Source of the DNA: Paraurantiacibacter namhicola | GTDB lineage: Bacteria > Pseudomonadota > Alphaproteobacteria > Sphingomonadales > Sphingomonadaceae | DNA length: 64,000 bases | Direction of reading: 5' to 3' | Assembly (NCBI RefSeq): GCF_001687545.1 | Contig: NZ_CP016545.1 | Span: forward strand, 1,039,001-1,103,000 | Shown: positions 27,270-35,549 of the stretch, one piece after another | Numbering within the stretch: position 1 is the first letter of the stretch | Layout: every line of letters begins with the position of its first letter | Notes under the pieces: generated by a model | What the model was told of the DNA's origin: nothing | Database searches by the model: none | The model's input: the letters and a program-made list of their open reading frames with translations, nothing else | Position numbers and translations under genes: made by a program

Positions 27270-27835
27270 ACGACCTGGCAAACCATCCCGTCAAGCTGGG
27301 CGGCGTCCATCACGCCGCCTATCGCTGCCGCGACGCCAAGGAGACGGTGGAGTGGTACCAGCGCGTGCTGGGCATGGATTACACCAGCGCATTCTCCGAA
27401 GACCACGTTCCTTCCACGGGCGAGTACGATCCGTACATGCATGTCTTCCTGGATGCCGGGAACGGCAACATCCTGGCCTTCTTCGAACTGCCCAACCAGA
27501 AGGACATGGGCCGGGACGAGAACACGCCGAAATGGGTGCAGCACCTGGCCTTCCGCGTTGCCTCCGAAGAGGAGCTGCTGGCCGCGAAGGAGCATGTGGA
27601 AGGCCTCGGTATCGATGTGCTCGGCCCGACGCATCACGGCATCTTCAAGTCGATCTATTTCTTCGATCCCAACGGCCACCGCGTGGAGCTCGCCGCCGAT
27701 ATCGGCACGGACGAGCAATATGCCGAGCTGAAACGTGTTGCCATGCCGATGCTGGACGAATGGTCTGAAACCAAGAAAGCCCCGCGCCATGCGGATTGGC
27801 TGCACGAAATTGCCCGCAAGGAGCATAACCTTTGA
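27266..27835 (+). CDS. VOC-fold metalloprotein in the tyrosine operon
   Basis: 189 residues forming two beta-alpha-beta-beta-beta modules. Likely metal ligands are His15 or His16 (GGVHHAAY), His93 (WVQHLAFRV) and Glu141 ([10 protein letters not shown]), with Glu74 also near. That His/His/Glu set is shared by extradiol dioxygenases and by glyoxalase relatives. The gene overlaps HPPD by four bases and FAH by four bases, filling the slot where homogentisate dioxygenase would be expected. Its reaction is unknown; a ring-cleaving or accessory role in homogentisate turnover is a hypothesis only. Confidence 0.8.
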   Translation: MNDLANHPVKLGGVHHAAYRCRDAKETVEWYQRVLGMDYTSAFSEDHVPSTGEYDPYMHVFLDAGNGNILAFFELPNQKDMGRDENTPKWVQHLAFRVASEEELLAAKEHVEGLGIDVLGPTHHGIFKSIYFFDPNGHRVELAADIGTDEQYAELKRVAMPMLDEWSETKKAPRHADWLHEIARKEHNL

Positions 27836-28839
27836 AACTCGCATCCCTGAAACATGGCCGCGACGGCAAGCTCGTCGTGGTCAGCAAGGACCTGTCCAGC
27901 TACGCCGATGCCGGCGATATCGCCCCCACCATGCAGGCGGCGCTGGATAATTGGGCAGAAGCAGAGCCCAAGCTGAAGGCCCTGTATGAAATGCTGAACG
28001 ATGGCGAGGTGAAGAGCCAGCCATTCGACCAGGCGCAGGCCCATTCCCCGCTCCCGCGCGCTTACCAGTGGGCGGACGGTTCCGCCTATATCAACCACGT
28101 GGAGCTGGTGCGTAAGGCGCGTGATGCCGTTGTACCGGAAAGCTTCTATCATGATCCCCTGATGTACCAAGGTGGTTCTGACGATTTCCTGCCCCCGCGT
28201 GCCGACATCCCCCTGGGCGATGTGAAATGGGGCTGCGACATGGAAGGCGAAGTCGCCTGCATCACCGACGATGTGCCCATGGGCGTATCGAGCGAAGAAG
28301 CGGCGAAGCACATCAAGCTGCTGGTCGTCCTGAACGACGTTTCGCTACGCGGCCTGATCCCGGGCGAGCTGGCCAAGGGCTTCGGCTTCTTCCAGTCGAA
28401 GCCTGCCACGGCATTCAGCCCTGTCGCCATCACGCCGGACGAGCTGGGCGATGCCTGGAACGACAGCCTGATCCACCTGCCGCTGAAGGTCGATTACAAT
28501 GGCGAGCCCTTCGGCCGCGCACAGGTGGAAGACGATGCGACCTTCAACCTCGCCGACCTTGTCGCCCACGCGGCCAAGACGCGGAACCTGGGTGCAGGCT
28601 GCATCATCGGCAGCGGCACGATTTCCAACAAGGGCGAGGATGGCGGCCCGGGCAAGCCGGTGGCCGAAGGCGGCCGTGGTTACAGCTGCATCGCCGAAAT
28701 CCGCATGATCGAGACGATCTATGACGGCGAGGCCAAGACCCGCTTCATGCGGCCCGGCGACACGGTGAAGATCTGGATGGACGATGCCGATGGCAATTCC
28801 ATCTTCGGCGAGATCGACCAGACAGTCGTCGAAGCCTGA
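27832..28839 (+). CDS. Fumarylacetoacetase-type hydrolase
   Basis: 335 residues, start TTG at 27832 inside the stop of the VOC gene. The FAH-fold metal site is visible: a conserved Asp/Glu set in WGCDMEGEVACIT, ALLVVLNDVSLR-like VVLNDVSLRGLIPGE, and GSGTISNKG with the GGRGYSCIAE block near the C terminus. It is the shorter bacterial FAH class found in sphingomonads. It would split fumarylacetoacetate into fumarate and acetoacetate, the last step of tyrosine breakdown. It converges on the isomerase gene with nine bases between stops. Confidence 0.88.
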   Translation: MKLASLKHGRDGKLVVVSKDLSSYADAGDIAPTMQAALDNWAEAEPKLKALYEMLNDGEVKSQPFDQAQAHSPLPRAYQWADGSAYINHVELVRKARDAVVPESFYHDPLMYQGGSDDFLPPRADIPLGDVKWGCDMEGEVACITDDVPMGVSSEEAAKHIKLLVVLNDVSLRGLIPGELAKGFGFFQSKPATAFSPVAITPDELGDAWNDSLIHLPLKVDYNGEPFGRAQVEDDATFNLADLVAHAAKTRNLGAGCIIGSGTISNKGEDGGPGKPVAEGGRGYSCIAEIRMIETIYDGEAKTRFMRPGDTVKIWMDDADGNSIFGEIDQTVVEA

Positions 28840-28848
28840 CCTTTTGCC

Positions 28849-29490
28849 TCAATCCGCGTCGGGCTGGTTTTCCGGCGCGGCGCGGATGAAGGCCTCGTGC
28901 TCGGCCGCGCGCGCGTCGATTGCCAGCAGGCGCGGGAATGCGCCGAGGTCCACGCCGAAACGGCGCGCGGAGTAGATCTGCGGGATCAAGCAGCAATCGG
29001 CGATGCCCGGCGTATCGCCATAGCAGAACGCGCCGCCGTGGCGCTCCACCAGCACCTCCAGCGCGGCAAACCCATCCTGGATCCAGCGCGCGATCCATTC
29101 CAGCTTCTGCTCCTCACTCGCACCCAGCGGGCCGACGAGCTGCTTCAGCACGCGTAGATTGTTCAGCGGGTGGACGTCGCAAGCGATCAGGTCCGCCATG
29201 CCGCGGGCAATCGCTCGTTCCGTGGTGCCTGCGGGTAGCAGCGCGGGTTCTGGATACGTCTCCTCCAGCCATTCGATAATGGCCATGGACTGGCTCAGCT
29301 GCGCGCCGTCCGGCGTCTCCAGCACGGGGACCAGCCCTTGCGGATTTTGCGCGGTAAAGCCTTCGTCCTTATGCGCCCCGGCGCGCAGGTCGACCGGCTC
29401 CTGCCTGTATTCCAGCCCCTTCAGCTCCAGCGCGATTCGCGTGCGGTGGGAGGTTCCGCTGCGCCAATATCCGCGAATTATCAGGGTCAT
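28849..29490 (-). CDS. maiA: Maleylacetoacetate isomerase (zeta-class GST)
   Basis: 213 residues from the ATG at 29490, behind AAGGAAAG. The thioredoxin-like half has YWRSGTSHRTRIAL, where the Ser-x-x-x-x-Arg set binds glutathione in the zeta class, then NPQGLVPVLE and QSMAIIEWLEE. The helical half has CDVHPLNNLRVLK and GIADCCLIPQIY, both diagnostic. It turns maleylacetoacetate into fumarylacetoacetate and so completes the pathway with the facing FAH gene. Confidence 0.92.
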   Translation of the reverse strand: MTLIIRGYWRSGTSHRTRIALELKGLEYRQEPVDLRAGAHKDEGFTAQNPQGLVPVLETPDGAQLSQSMAIIEWLEETYPEPALLPAGTTERAIARGMADLIACDVHPLNNLRVLKQLVGPLGASEEQKLEWIARWIQDGFAALEVLVERHGGAFCYGDTPGIADCCLIPQIYSARRFGVDLGAFPRLLAIDARAAEHEAFIRAAPENQPDAD

Positions 29491-29618
29491 GGGCTTTCCT
29501 TTCCTTGCGCGCTCAACGTCTGCGCGCACCTATCGTTTCGTCCGGCCAAAATCGCGGGACAAGCCGCAAAGCCAGCTTTATGGCCGTGACCGGTATCAAT
29601 CGAAACGAGTAGCGCAAA

Positions 29619-30734
29619 ATGATCGTCGGCACCGTACGCGAAATCAAGAACCACGAATATCGCGTGGGCCTTACGCCGGAGAGCGCGCGGGAACTGACCT
29701 CGCATGGCCACCAGGTGCTCGTGGAGCAGGGCGCGGGCCATGGCATCGGCGCGTTGGACGCGGAATACGAGAATGCCGGCGCGGAATTGGTCCCGGCGGC
29801 TGCCGAGGTTTTCGAGCGTGCGGAAATGATCGTGAAGGTCAAGGAGCCGCAGGCGGTGGAACGCGCCATGCTGCGCGAAGGCCAGATCCTCTACACGTAC
29901 CTCCACCTCGCCCCCGATCCGGAGCAGACGAAGGATTTGGTGAAGTCCGGCGCGATCTGCATTGCGTATGAGACGGTTACCGATGACGATGGCGGCCTGC
30001 CGCTTCTGAAGCCGATGAGCCAGGTGGCCGGGCGCATGTCCATCCAGGCGGGTGCCACCGCGCTGGAGAAGGCGCAGGGCGGCCGCGGCGTGCTGCTGGG
30101 CGGCGTGCCCGGCGTGCTGCCGGCCAAGGTTGCCGTGATCGGCGGCGGCGTGGTCGGCTTCAACGCGGCGCAGATGGCGGCCGGGCTGGGTGCGGACGTC
30201 ACCATCCTCGATCGCAATCCCGCCGTGCTTGAAAAGCTGGCGATCCATTTCGAAAGCCGCGCCAAGACGCGCTTCTCCAGCGTCGCCAACCTTGCAGACA
30301 GCGTGGCCGATGCGGACCTGGTGATCGGCGCGGTCCTCATCCCCGGCGCGGCCGCACCCAAGCTGGTGACGCGCGAAATGCTGGGCACGATGCTGCCGGG
30401 CGCAGTGCTGGTGGACGTTGCCATCGACCAGGGCGGCTGTTTCGAAACTAGCAAGGCCACCACGCATGCGGACCCGACGTACACCGTGGATGGCATCGTG
30501 CATTACTGCGTCGCAAATATGCCTGGCGCGGTCTGCCGCACCAGCACCTATGCGCTCAACAATGTGACGCTGCCGCACGCCATGCGCATCGCCAACAAGG
30601 GCTGGAAGCAGGCACTGGCCGACGATCCGCACCTGCTGGCGGGCCTGAATGTGTGGAACGGGAAAGTCACTTACGAAGCCGTCGCGCGCGACCTCGGCTA
30701 CGATTACGTGCCGGCCGAAGAGGCTGTCGCCTAA
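29619..30734 (+). CDS. ald: Alanine dehydrogenase
   Basis: A 371-residue NAD-dependent L-alanine dehydrogenase. It begins MIVGTVREIKNHEYRVGLTPE, has LVKVKEPQ, the YLHLAPD block with the catalytic His, the nucleotide loop VIGGGVVGFNAAQMA, and the C-terminal YVPAEEAVA. It interconverts alanine and pyruvate plus ammonia. A 128-base gap separates it from the divergent isomerase gene; no Lrp-type site could be assigned there. Its stop overlaps the stop of the next, convergent gene. Confidence 0.95.
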   Translation: MIVGTVREIKNHEYRVGLTPESARELTSHGHQVLVEQGAGHGIGALDAEYENAGAELVPAAAEVFERAEMIVKVKEPQAVERAMLREGQILYTYLHLAPDPEQTKDLVKSGAICIAYETVTDDDGGLPLLKPMSQVAGRMSIQAGATALEKAQGGRGVLLGGVPGVLPAKVAVIGGGVVGFNAAQMAAGLGADVTILDRNPAVLEKLAIHFESRAKTRFSSVANLADSVADADLVIGAVLIPGAAAPKLVTREMLGTMLPGAVLVDVAIDQGGCFETSKATTHADPTYTVDGIVHYCVANMPGAVCRTSTYALNNVTLPHAMRIANKGWKQALADDPHLLAGLNVWNGKVTYEAVARDLGYDYVPAEEAVA

Positions 30735-31132
30735 TAGGTTTCCAGCAGGGCTTCCAGCTCTGCGCTGCGCAGCTGGGTCAGGTGATCCTTGCAGGTTGCC
30801 ACCAGCAGCGGCTCCAGCGATCCGCCGCGCGCCTCATACCCTTCCATGCGGCAGTGCGCGTCACGGTAAGCCAGCCAGCTGCGCTGCCCTTCCAGCAGGG
30901 TCTCGAAATAGCCGGGGCGGCCATCGTCCATGTCGGTATTGTCAGCATCGCGCGCCTTCGCGTCGGCAGCGGCCCTGGACCAGACCTCGTTCAGCCGCGC
31001 ATCGGATTTCTTGTAATCCTGATGCGCGCAGTAATTCATTTCCGACTGGGTGAGCGGGTTTTCGCAATTCCATTCCTGAGCAGGCGCAGGCGCGGCGGCG
31101 ATGAGAAGCGTGAGCGTTGCAAGCGTGGTCAT
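30731..31132 (-). CDS. LprI/DUF1311-family periplasmic protein
   Basis: 133 residues from the ATG at 31132. A signal peptide ends near residue 19 (APAPAQ). The mature part shows the DUF1311 pattern of a spaced Cys set and helical core: WNCENPLTQSEMNYCA, SDARLNEVW, and QRSWLAYRDAHCRMEG. Members such as LprI bind lysozyme or have unknown envelope roles. It overlaps the DUF3445 gene by four bases (ATGA). Its TAG lies within CTAATAG, which also holds the TAA of the facing ald gene. Confidence 0.85.
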   Translation of the reverse strand: MTTLATLTLLIAAAPAPAQEWNCENPLTQSEMNYCAHQDYKKSDARLNEVWSRAAADAKARDADNTDMDDGRPGYFETLLEGQRSWLAYRDAHCRMEGYEARGGSLEPLLVATCKDHLTQLRSAELEALLETY

Positions 31133-32022
31133 GGCGTGGTGGTCCCCTCCGGCAAGTCGTAGTCCGGTCCGCATCGTGACGCAGCATAGGTCGCCAAGGC
31201 AAGGGCGTAATCGCCGGACCCGCGCCGCTCGGCTTCCTCGCGGGGTATGGTCGCAATGGCGCGGGACATGCGCGTGATATTGGCAAGCGTGAGGTCACCG
31301 AGCGCACTCGTATATATGCCGATCGTGAAAAGGATCGCGCCGCTTTCCGGCAGCTTTCGCAGGGTCTGCCGCTCGCAGCGCACGAACAGGCGCGCGCCCG
31401 CATTTTCGGCGGTTACACCGGCGAAGGGATCGGCAGGCAGCTCGTCCGCCATCCAGCGCGGGGCACCTGTTGGCGCGACGAACCAGTTCGCGCGGCCATA
31501 GATCTTCCCCGGCTTCAGCGTCTCCATGAACCGGTCGACCCCGGTGGCCAGCTGCTGTTCATAGCCATGGATCGGCGCGTGCAGCGCAATCAGCGGCAGG
31601 CCCAGCTTCTCCGCCGGATGCCAGTCGGTCGGGAAGGCGACGGCCGCGCCTGACAGGCGGTACATGTCCTCGCCATCGGAGCGCAGCAGCAGGCACATGT
31701 CCTCCCAGGTGGTGAGTGCGGCATCGGCCAGGCTGCCGTCCACGCCCAGCATGGCTGCCAGTTCCGCGCCTGCCGGTTCTGCCTGCGGTAGCAGCGCCGC
31801 GCTGCCGGGATGGGCGGCGAAAGCGGCTCGCCGTGCGGCGAGATCGGGTTCGCCTTGTAGCCAGTCGTGCTCGGTGAGGGCCTTCAGGCCCATCTTCAGC
31901 CGTCCGCCCTCACGGGCGAAGGGCAGCAATGTGTCGACGGAAAAGCCCAGAGCGGGCTGCTTGCTCAGTGCGCGCCTTCCTTGGCGCGGGCCAGCATGCC
32001 GATCAGCTGGTCGGGCGGGCAT
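31129..32022 (-). CDS. DUF3445 family protein (haem-dependent oxidative N-demethylase-like)
   Basis: 297 residues if started at the ATG at 32022, which overlaps the response regulator gene by 58 bases. The conserved part begins only at about residue 25 (LGFSVDTLLPFAR), so the true start may be the TTG at 31929 or a rare CTG at 31968 that overlaps the previous stop. The family pattern is present: MGLKALTEHDWLQ, DMCLLLRSD, AAVAFPTDWHPAEKLGLPL, ANWFVAP, and RCERQTLRKLP. Relatives bind haem and oxidise small amines. Substrate unknown. Confidence 0.78.
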   Translation of the reverse strand: MPARPADRHAGPRQGRRALSKQPALGFSVDTLLPFAREGGRLKMGLKALTEHDWLQGEPDLAARRAAFAAHPGSAALLPQAEPAGAELAAMLGVDGSLADAALTTWEDMCLLLRSDGEDMYRLSGAAVAFPTDWHPAEKLGLPLIALHAPIHGYEQQLATGVDRFMETLKPGKIYGRANWFVAPTGAPRWMADELPADPFAGVTAENAGARLFVRCERQTLRKLPESGAILFTIGIYTSALGDLTLANITRMSRAIATIPREEAERRGSGDYALALATYAASRCGPDYDLPEGTTTP

Positions 32023-32348
32023 GGCTTGCTGCAGGCGATGGCATCGGGATAGCGTTCGCGCAGTTCCTCGGGCGTGGCATGGCCGCTGTGGAATACCAGC
32101 GGGACACCTGCCTCACTGAGCGCATCGGCCAGCGGATACACCTCGCCATCGGCAGTCTGCACGTCCAGGATCGCAATGTCCGGCATGCGCTGGTCGATGG
32201 CGATGAAGGCGTGGTCCTTGTTGGCGAAGGGCCCTTCGACCTTGTAGCCGAGGTCGCGAACGGTTTCGGACAAGTCGAGGGCGACGATGAACTCGTCCTC
32301 CACGATAAGAACGTTCGGCTGTTCGCCGGTTGCCGCTTGGCTTGCCAT
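31965..32348 (-). CDS. Stand-alone receiver-domain response regulator
   Basis: 127 residues from the ATG at 32348, only a receiver domain. The acidic pocket (VLIVEDEF), phospho-acceptor Asp62 (IAILDVQ), the switch Ser in VFHSGH and the conserved Lys in CSKPC are all present, so it should be phosphorylatable. The pattern resembles the single-domain receivers that act in alphaproteobacterial general stress or motility signalling. No histidine kinase is nearby. Confidence 0.87.
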   Translation of the reverse strand: MASQAATGEQPNVLIVEDEFIVALDLSETVRDLGYKVEGPFANKDHAFIAIDQRMPDIAILDVQTADGEVYPLADALSEAGVPLVFHSGHATPEELRERYPDAIACSKPCPPDQLIGMLARAKEGAH

Positions 32349-32437
32349 GTCAGGTCCCCGTCTGTCTCGCCCGGTCGCGTGGGCAGGGGAGTCAACGGGC
32401 ATCGCGCGGGAGCGTTCCCAACTAATATCAAGCTGGC

Positions 32438-33052
32438 TCAGCCGTTGCCGAACTTGCCGGAAAAGCCTGCCTCGTCACCGGCGGCCAGGAAGCGTGCCTG
32501 CTCCGTCCAATTGTCGCGGCGGATGCGCCCCTCGAAGCGGCCGAGCTGGCTGTCGATCCGGTCGATCTCCGCATCGTCCCAGGCGGCAATCTGCGCGTAG
32601 CTGGTGACGCCCATGTCCTTGAGCATGGTTTCCAGTTTCGGGCCTACGCCCTTGATGCGCTTGAGATCGTCCGACGCTGCCGCGGTTGGCGCGGGCGCTG
32701 GCGCAGGTGTGGGTTCGGGTGTTGCAGCGGGCGCAGGTTCTGCCTCGGCCTCTGCCATTTGGGCCTCGCGCGCGGCCTCGTCCGCCGCTGCGGCCACGGC
32801 TGTTCCCGCCCCGGCAAGGCCGGCGGGGGTGGCGGGCGGAACGGTGGGCTGGACCGACATGGCCGATGGCGCATCGATCAGCGCCTGGTTGCGCTTGGCA
32901 GGTGCTGCTTCGCCGCCGTCCTTGCCCCCGTCTTCGTCCTGCCTCTCGACAGTCGTCTTGCGCGTCGCGGCGAAAATCCACCAAGCGACCAGCAGGCCGA
33001 TGACCAGTGCGATGACCACCAGCCACCAGTTTTCCATCAGGATCTGTTCCAT
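32438..33052 (-). CDS. Membrane-anchored helix-hairpin-helix protein
   Basis: 204 residues: an N-terminal membrane span (about residues 9-28), a long alanine/proline/glutamate-rich linker (about 45-125) and a C-terminal domain beginning DDLKRIKGVGPKLETML. The KGVGPKLE loop is a helix-hairpin-helix of the kind seen in small domains linked to NADH dehydrogenase subunits or DNA polymerase beta. The linker would place this domain well away from the membrane. A 31-residue membrane peptide is encoded just upstream on the same strand. Function unknown. Confidence 0.75.
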   Translation of the reverse strand: MEQILMENWWLVVIALVIGLLVAWWIFAATRKTTVERQDEDGGKDGGEAAPAKRNQALIDAPSAMSVQPTVPPATPAGLAGAGTAVAAAADEAAREAQMAEAEAEPAPAATPEPTPAPAPAPTAAASDDLKRIKGVGPKLETMLKDMGVTSYAQIAAWDDAEIDRIDSQLGRFEGRIRRDNWTEQARFLAAGDEAGFSGKFGNG

Positions 33053-33064
33053 TGCCTCGTTCCC

Positions 33065-33160
33065 CTACAGGCTACCCCGGCCCCAGATGGCCCAGCCGAT
33101 CGCGAGGCCCGCCACGAAGGCGAGCAGGAGTATCACGAACAGTTCGAGCCAGATGGGCAT
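33065..33160 (-). CDS. 31-residue single-span membrane peptide
   Basis: Reading from the ATG at 33160 gives a 31-residue peptide, M-P-I-W then a hydrophobic helix, ending IWGRGSL before a TAG at 33065. It is one membrane span with a positively charged end. The stop lies twelve bases before the start of the helix-hairpin-helix membrane protein, so both are likely expressed together and may interact. No homologue is recalled. Confidence 0.5.
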   Translation of the reverse strand: MPIWLELFVILLLAFVAGLAIGWAIWGRGSL

Positions 33161-33212
33161 TGCGCAATGTTCCTAGGTAAAGCGTGCCGCCGCGCCAAGC
33201 CCCGTTATGCGC

Positions 33213-33971
33213 TCAGCGCGGGCCGGGCGTATCTACGGGTGTGGGCACGATGGGATTGGTCGCCACAACGCGAAATTCTATGCGGCGGTTGGCCGGGTCC
33301 TGCGGCGGCAGGTCCGGCACGGGCTCGCGCGAGCCGACACCGCGGGCGCGCAAGCCGTCGGCCGGGATGCCGCGCGCGATCAGCGCCTGCCGCACGGCGT
33401 CGGCCCGTTCGCGCGACAGGGCAAGGTTGCCCGGCTCAGGCCCGGAGCTGTCCGTATGCCCGGTGATGGCGATGATCGCGCCTAGGCAGGGCCGCAGCGC
33501 ATCGGCGACTTCGGCCACCAGCGCGCTACTGCCTTCGTCGATACGGGCGCTGCCTTCCTCGAACCGCAGGGAGCGTGCGCGCAGCAGTGCCTGCACATCG
33601 TCCTGGCAATGCAGCGGATCGACTTGCGGCACGCTGCTTTCGGCCTGCATCGTCCCGTCCGCCCATACCGGGCCGCCGACGCCATGCACGGCCGCCACGG
33701 CGCGGGCAATCTCCGCGCGCTTGCTCTCGGCCAGGTCTTCGCCGCCCGTCAGACGCGGGTGGCGCGAGGGCAGGCCATTGGGGGAGGCAAACTCGGCCTT
33801 CACGGGCGTGCCGTCCACTGCCGCGATGGCGCGTGCGGCCTCCTCCTCAAGCGCTGCCGCAATGGGCGCGCCGGTCAGCCTCCCGCCGAGAATGGCGAGC
33901 ATGAAAACGGCGAACACGCCCAGGGCTAGCGCCAGCGTCGGGCGCTGCAGGAAATGGGTTATCGCGCGCAT
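33213..33971 (-). CDS. OmpA-family C-terminal domain protein, membrane-anchored
   Basis: 252 residues: one membrane span at residues 11-31, a linker region of about 100 residues, and an OmpA-like peptidoglycan-binding domain (IAITGHTDSSGPEPGNLALSR, RADAVRQALIARG, RANRRIEFRV-like NRRIEFRV). The conserved Asp and Arg that hold diaminopimelate are in these blocks. Its ATG directly follows the flippase stop, so it is in the same operon. It probably tethers the inner membrane to the cell wall. Confidence 0.85.
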   Translation of the reverse strand: MRAITHFLQRPTLALALGVFAVFMLAILGGRLTGAPIAAALEEEAARAIAAVDGTPVKAEFASPNGLPSRHPRLTGGEDLAESKRAEIARAVAAVHGVGGPVWADGTMQAESSVPQVDPLHCQDDVQALLRARSLRFEEGSARIDEGSSALVAEVADALRPCLGAIIAITGHTDSSGPEPGNLALSRERADAVRQALIARGIPADGLRARGVGSREPVPDLPPQDPANRRIEFRVVATNPIVPTPVDTPGPR

Positions 33972-35549
33972 CTACCGCACCTCCGAAGGTGTGCTGGCAA
34001 CCGGGTCTTCGGGCAGGTCCTTGTCCGGCGTGTTCCCCTTGCGAAACAGCACGCGGTCTTCCGGCCCGAAGCCGCGTTTCCAGATGACGATGCCGTAAGC
34101 TACCAGGATGGCCGGGATGCCGATGGTCAGCTCGAACCAGTCCGGGAACTGGGTGACGATCCAGCCCACCAGGCCAGCGGGAGCCGCTGCCCAGACCAGC
34201 GCCCAGCGGAAGTTGTTGATTGGCGCTTCCAGCAGGCGAGCCAGCAGGCGCGCCTTCACGAAGGATGCCGTGCCCAGCGCCACCATCAGGGCGATGGCCG
34301 CAGCGGCCGCCTTGTATCCCTCGTCATACCCGAGGTGTTCGACCAGTTTGATCAGCCCGATCGTCAGGACCACCTGAAAGGCGATTGTCCCAAGCGAAAG
34401 GGCCAGATTCCGTTTGCGGGCGATGTAAACCAGCACGGCTTCGGACACGACGGCGGTGGCCGCCACGACTTCCGCCGTCAGCAGGAATGTCAGCGCGCCC
34501 GTGCCGCCTACGAAGTCCGGACCCACCAGACGCATCACCGCCTCGCCCGGCAGCAGCAGCGCCAGCCCGATGCCGGCCTGCGCGGCGATGATCCAGAAGC
34601 CCACCTGGCTGACCTGCTTGGCGATGGCCTGGTAATTCTTCGTCTTCAGGTTCTTGGTGATGACCGGGCCGAGGATCGGCTCGAAGCTCGTCTTCAGCTT
34701 CTGCGGCAGGCTGGCGACCTGCTGGGCGACATAATAGATGCCCACCGCGACGGGCGATGCGAACAGGCCCAATATGAAGATGTCGACGCGCCTTGTGCCC
34801 CATTCCACCGCGTCGGCAGTGGCCAGCGGGAAGGCGCGGCTCGCCTGCTTCCACAGCGCGACAGGATGCGGCCGCCAACCCCGGGGCAAGCCATAATCGC
34901 GCAGGAAGGGGATCACGGCCACGATCAGCCCGGCATAGACCGAGGCGATGTAAGCCAGCGCTAGCCCGCTATCGGGCACGATGTAATACAGTACGCCTGC
35001 CATGATGGAGATGGTCCACGGCTCCACGATGGCGCGGCTGCGCACGGTGGTGCCGATATCGTGGCGGCAGGCCTGCGCGGCCAGCAGGATCTCCGTCAGC
35101 GCAAACGCCGGAATGCCCGTGACAAGCCAGATATCCAGCGGGCCGTTCATGCCGTTGGGGAACATGGGTGCAGGCACGGCCCAGAAGAACAATGCTGCGA
35201 GGACGGAGAGGACCGTGGTCAGCAGGATGCCGTCGAACACGGTATTTGCCGGGCGCACATCCTCCGCCTCGCTCAGCCGCTGGGCAAGGCCGCGCTTTTC
35301 GCCGAGCGCGCAGACGAGCGCGATGAGTTCGACCACCACCAGCGCGCTGGCGAAGCGGCCAAGGTTCTCTGGCCCGTAAAGCCGGCCCGCGATGAACAGG
35401 AAGGGCAGGCGCGCAGCCAGCCGCAGCAGGAAGCCGAAGAAATTCGTGCGGCCACCCTTGGCCAGCGTGGCGATATCCTCGCCATTGTCAGTGCCATTTC
35501 CGGGCGCTGCGGGCGCACCGGGCGGCTGGGCCGGGGGCTGCGTGCTCAC
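33972..35549 (-). CDS. Polysaccharide flippase-like membrane protein (MATE/Wzx superfamily)
   Basis: 525 residues, start GTG at 35549 sharing GTGA with the gpsA stop. About 12-14 membrane spans after a proline-rich cytoplasmic start of 30 residues. GRLYGPENLGRFASALVVVE and EKRGLAQRL near the start are typical of oligosaccharide-lipid flippases; VYYVAQQVASLPQKLKTSFEP-like YYVAQQVASLPQKLK is the usual loop in the middle. It should move an undecaprenyl-linked glycan across the inner membrane. No glycosyltransferases lie nearby, so its substrate is open. Confidence 0.8.
   Translation of the reverse strand: MSTQPPAQPPGAPAAPGNGTDNGEDIATLAKGGRTNFFGFLLRLAARLPFLFIAGRLYGPENLGRFASALVVVELIALVCALGEKRGLAQRLSEAEDVRPANTVFDGILLTTVLSVLAALFFWAVPAPMFPNGMNGPLDIWLVTGIPAFALTEILLAAQACRHDIGTTVRSRAIVEPWTISIMAGVLYYIVPDSGLALAYIASVYAGLIVAVIPFLRDYGLPRGWRPHPVALWKQASRAFPLATADAVEWGTRRVDIFILGLFASPVAVGIYYVAQQVASLPQKLKTSFEPILGPVITKNLKTKNYQAIAKQVSQVGFWIIAAQAGIGLALLLPGEAVMRLVGPDFVGGTGALTFLLTAEVVAATAVVSEAVLVYIARKRNLALSLGTIAFQVVLTIGLIKLVEHLGYDEGYKAAAAAIALMVALGTASFVKARLLARLLEAPINNFRWALVWAAAPAGLVGWIVTQFPDWFELTIGIPAILVAYGIVIWKRGFGPEDRVLFRKGNTPDKDLPEDPVASTPSEVR

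Noticed and set aside
32690-32800. Repetitive GC-rich tract that could be taken for a tandem repeat array.
   Set aside because: It encodes the Ala/Pro/Glu linker of the hairpin-domain membrane protein; repeats are irregular.
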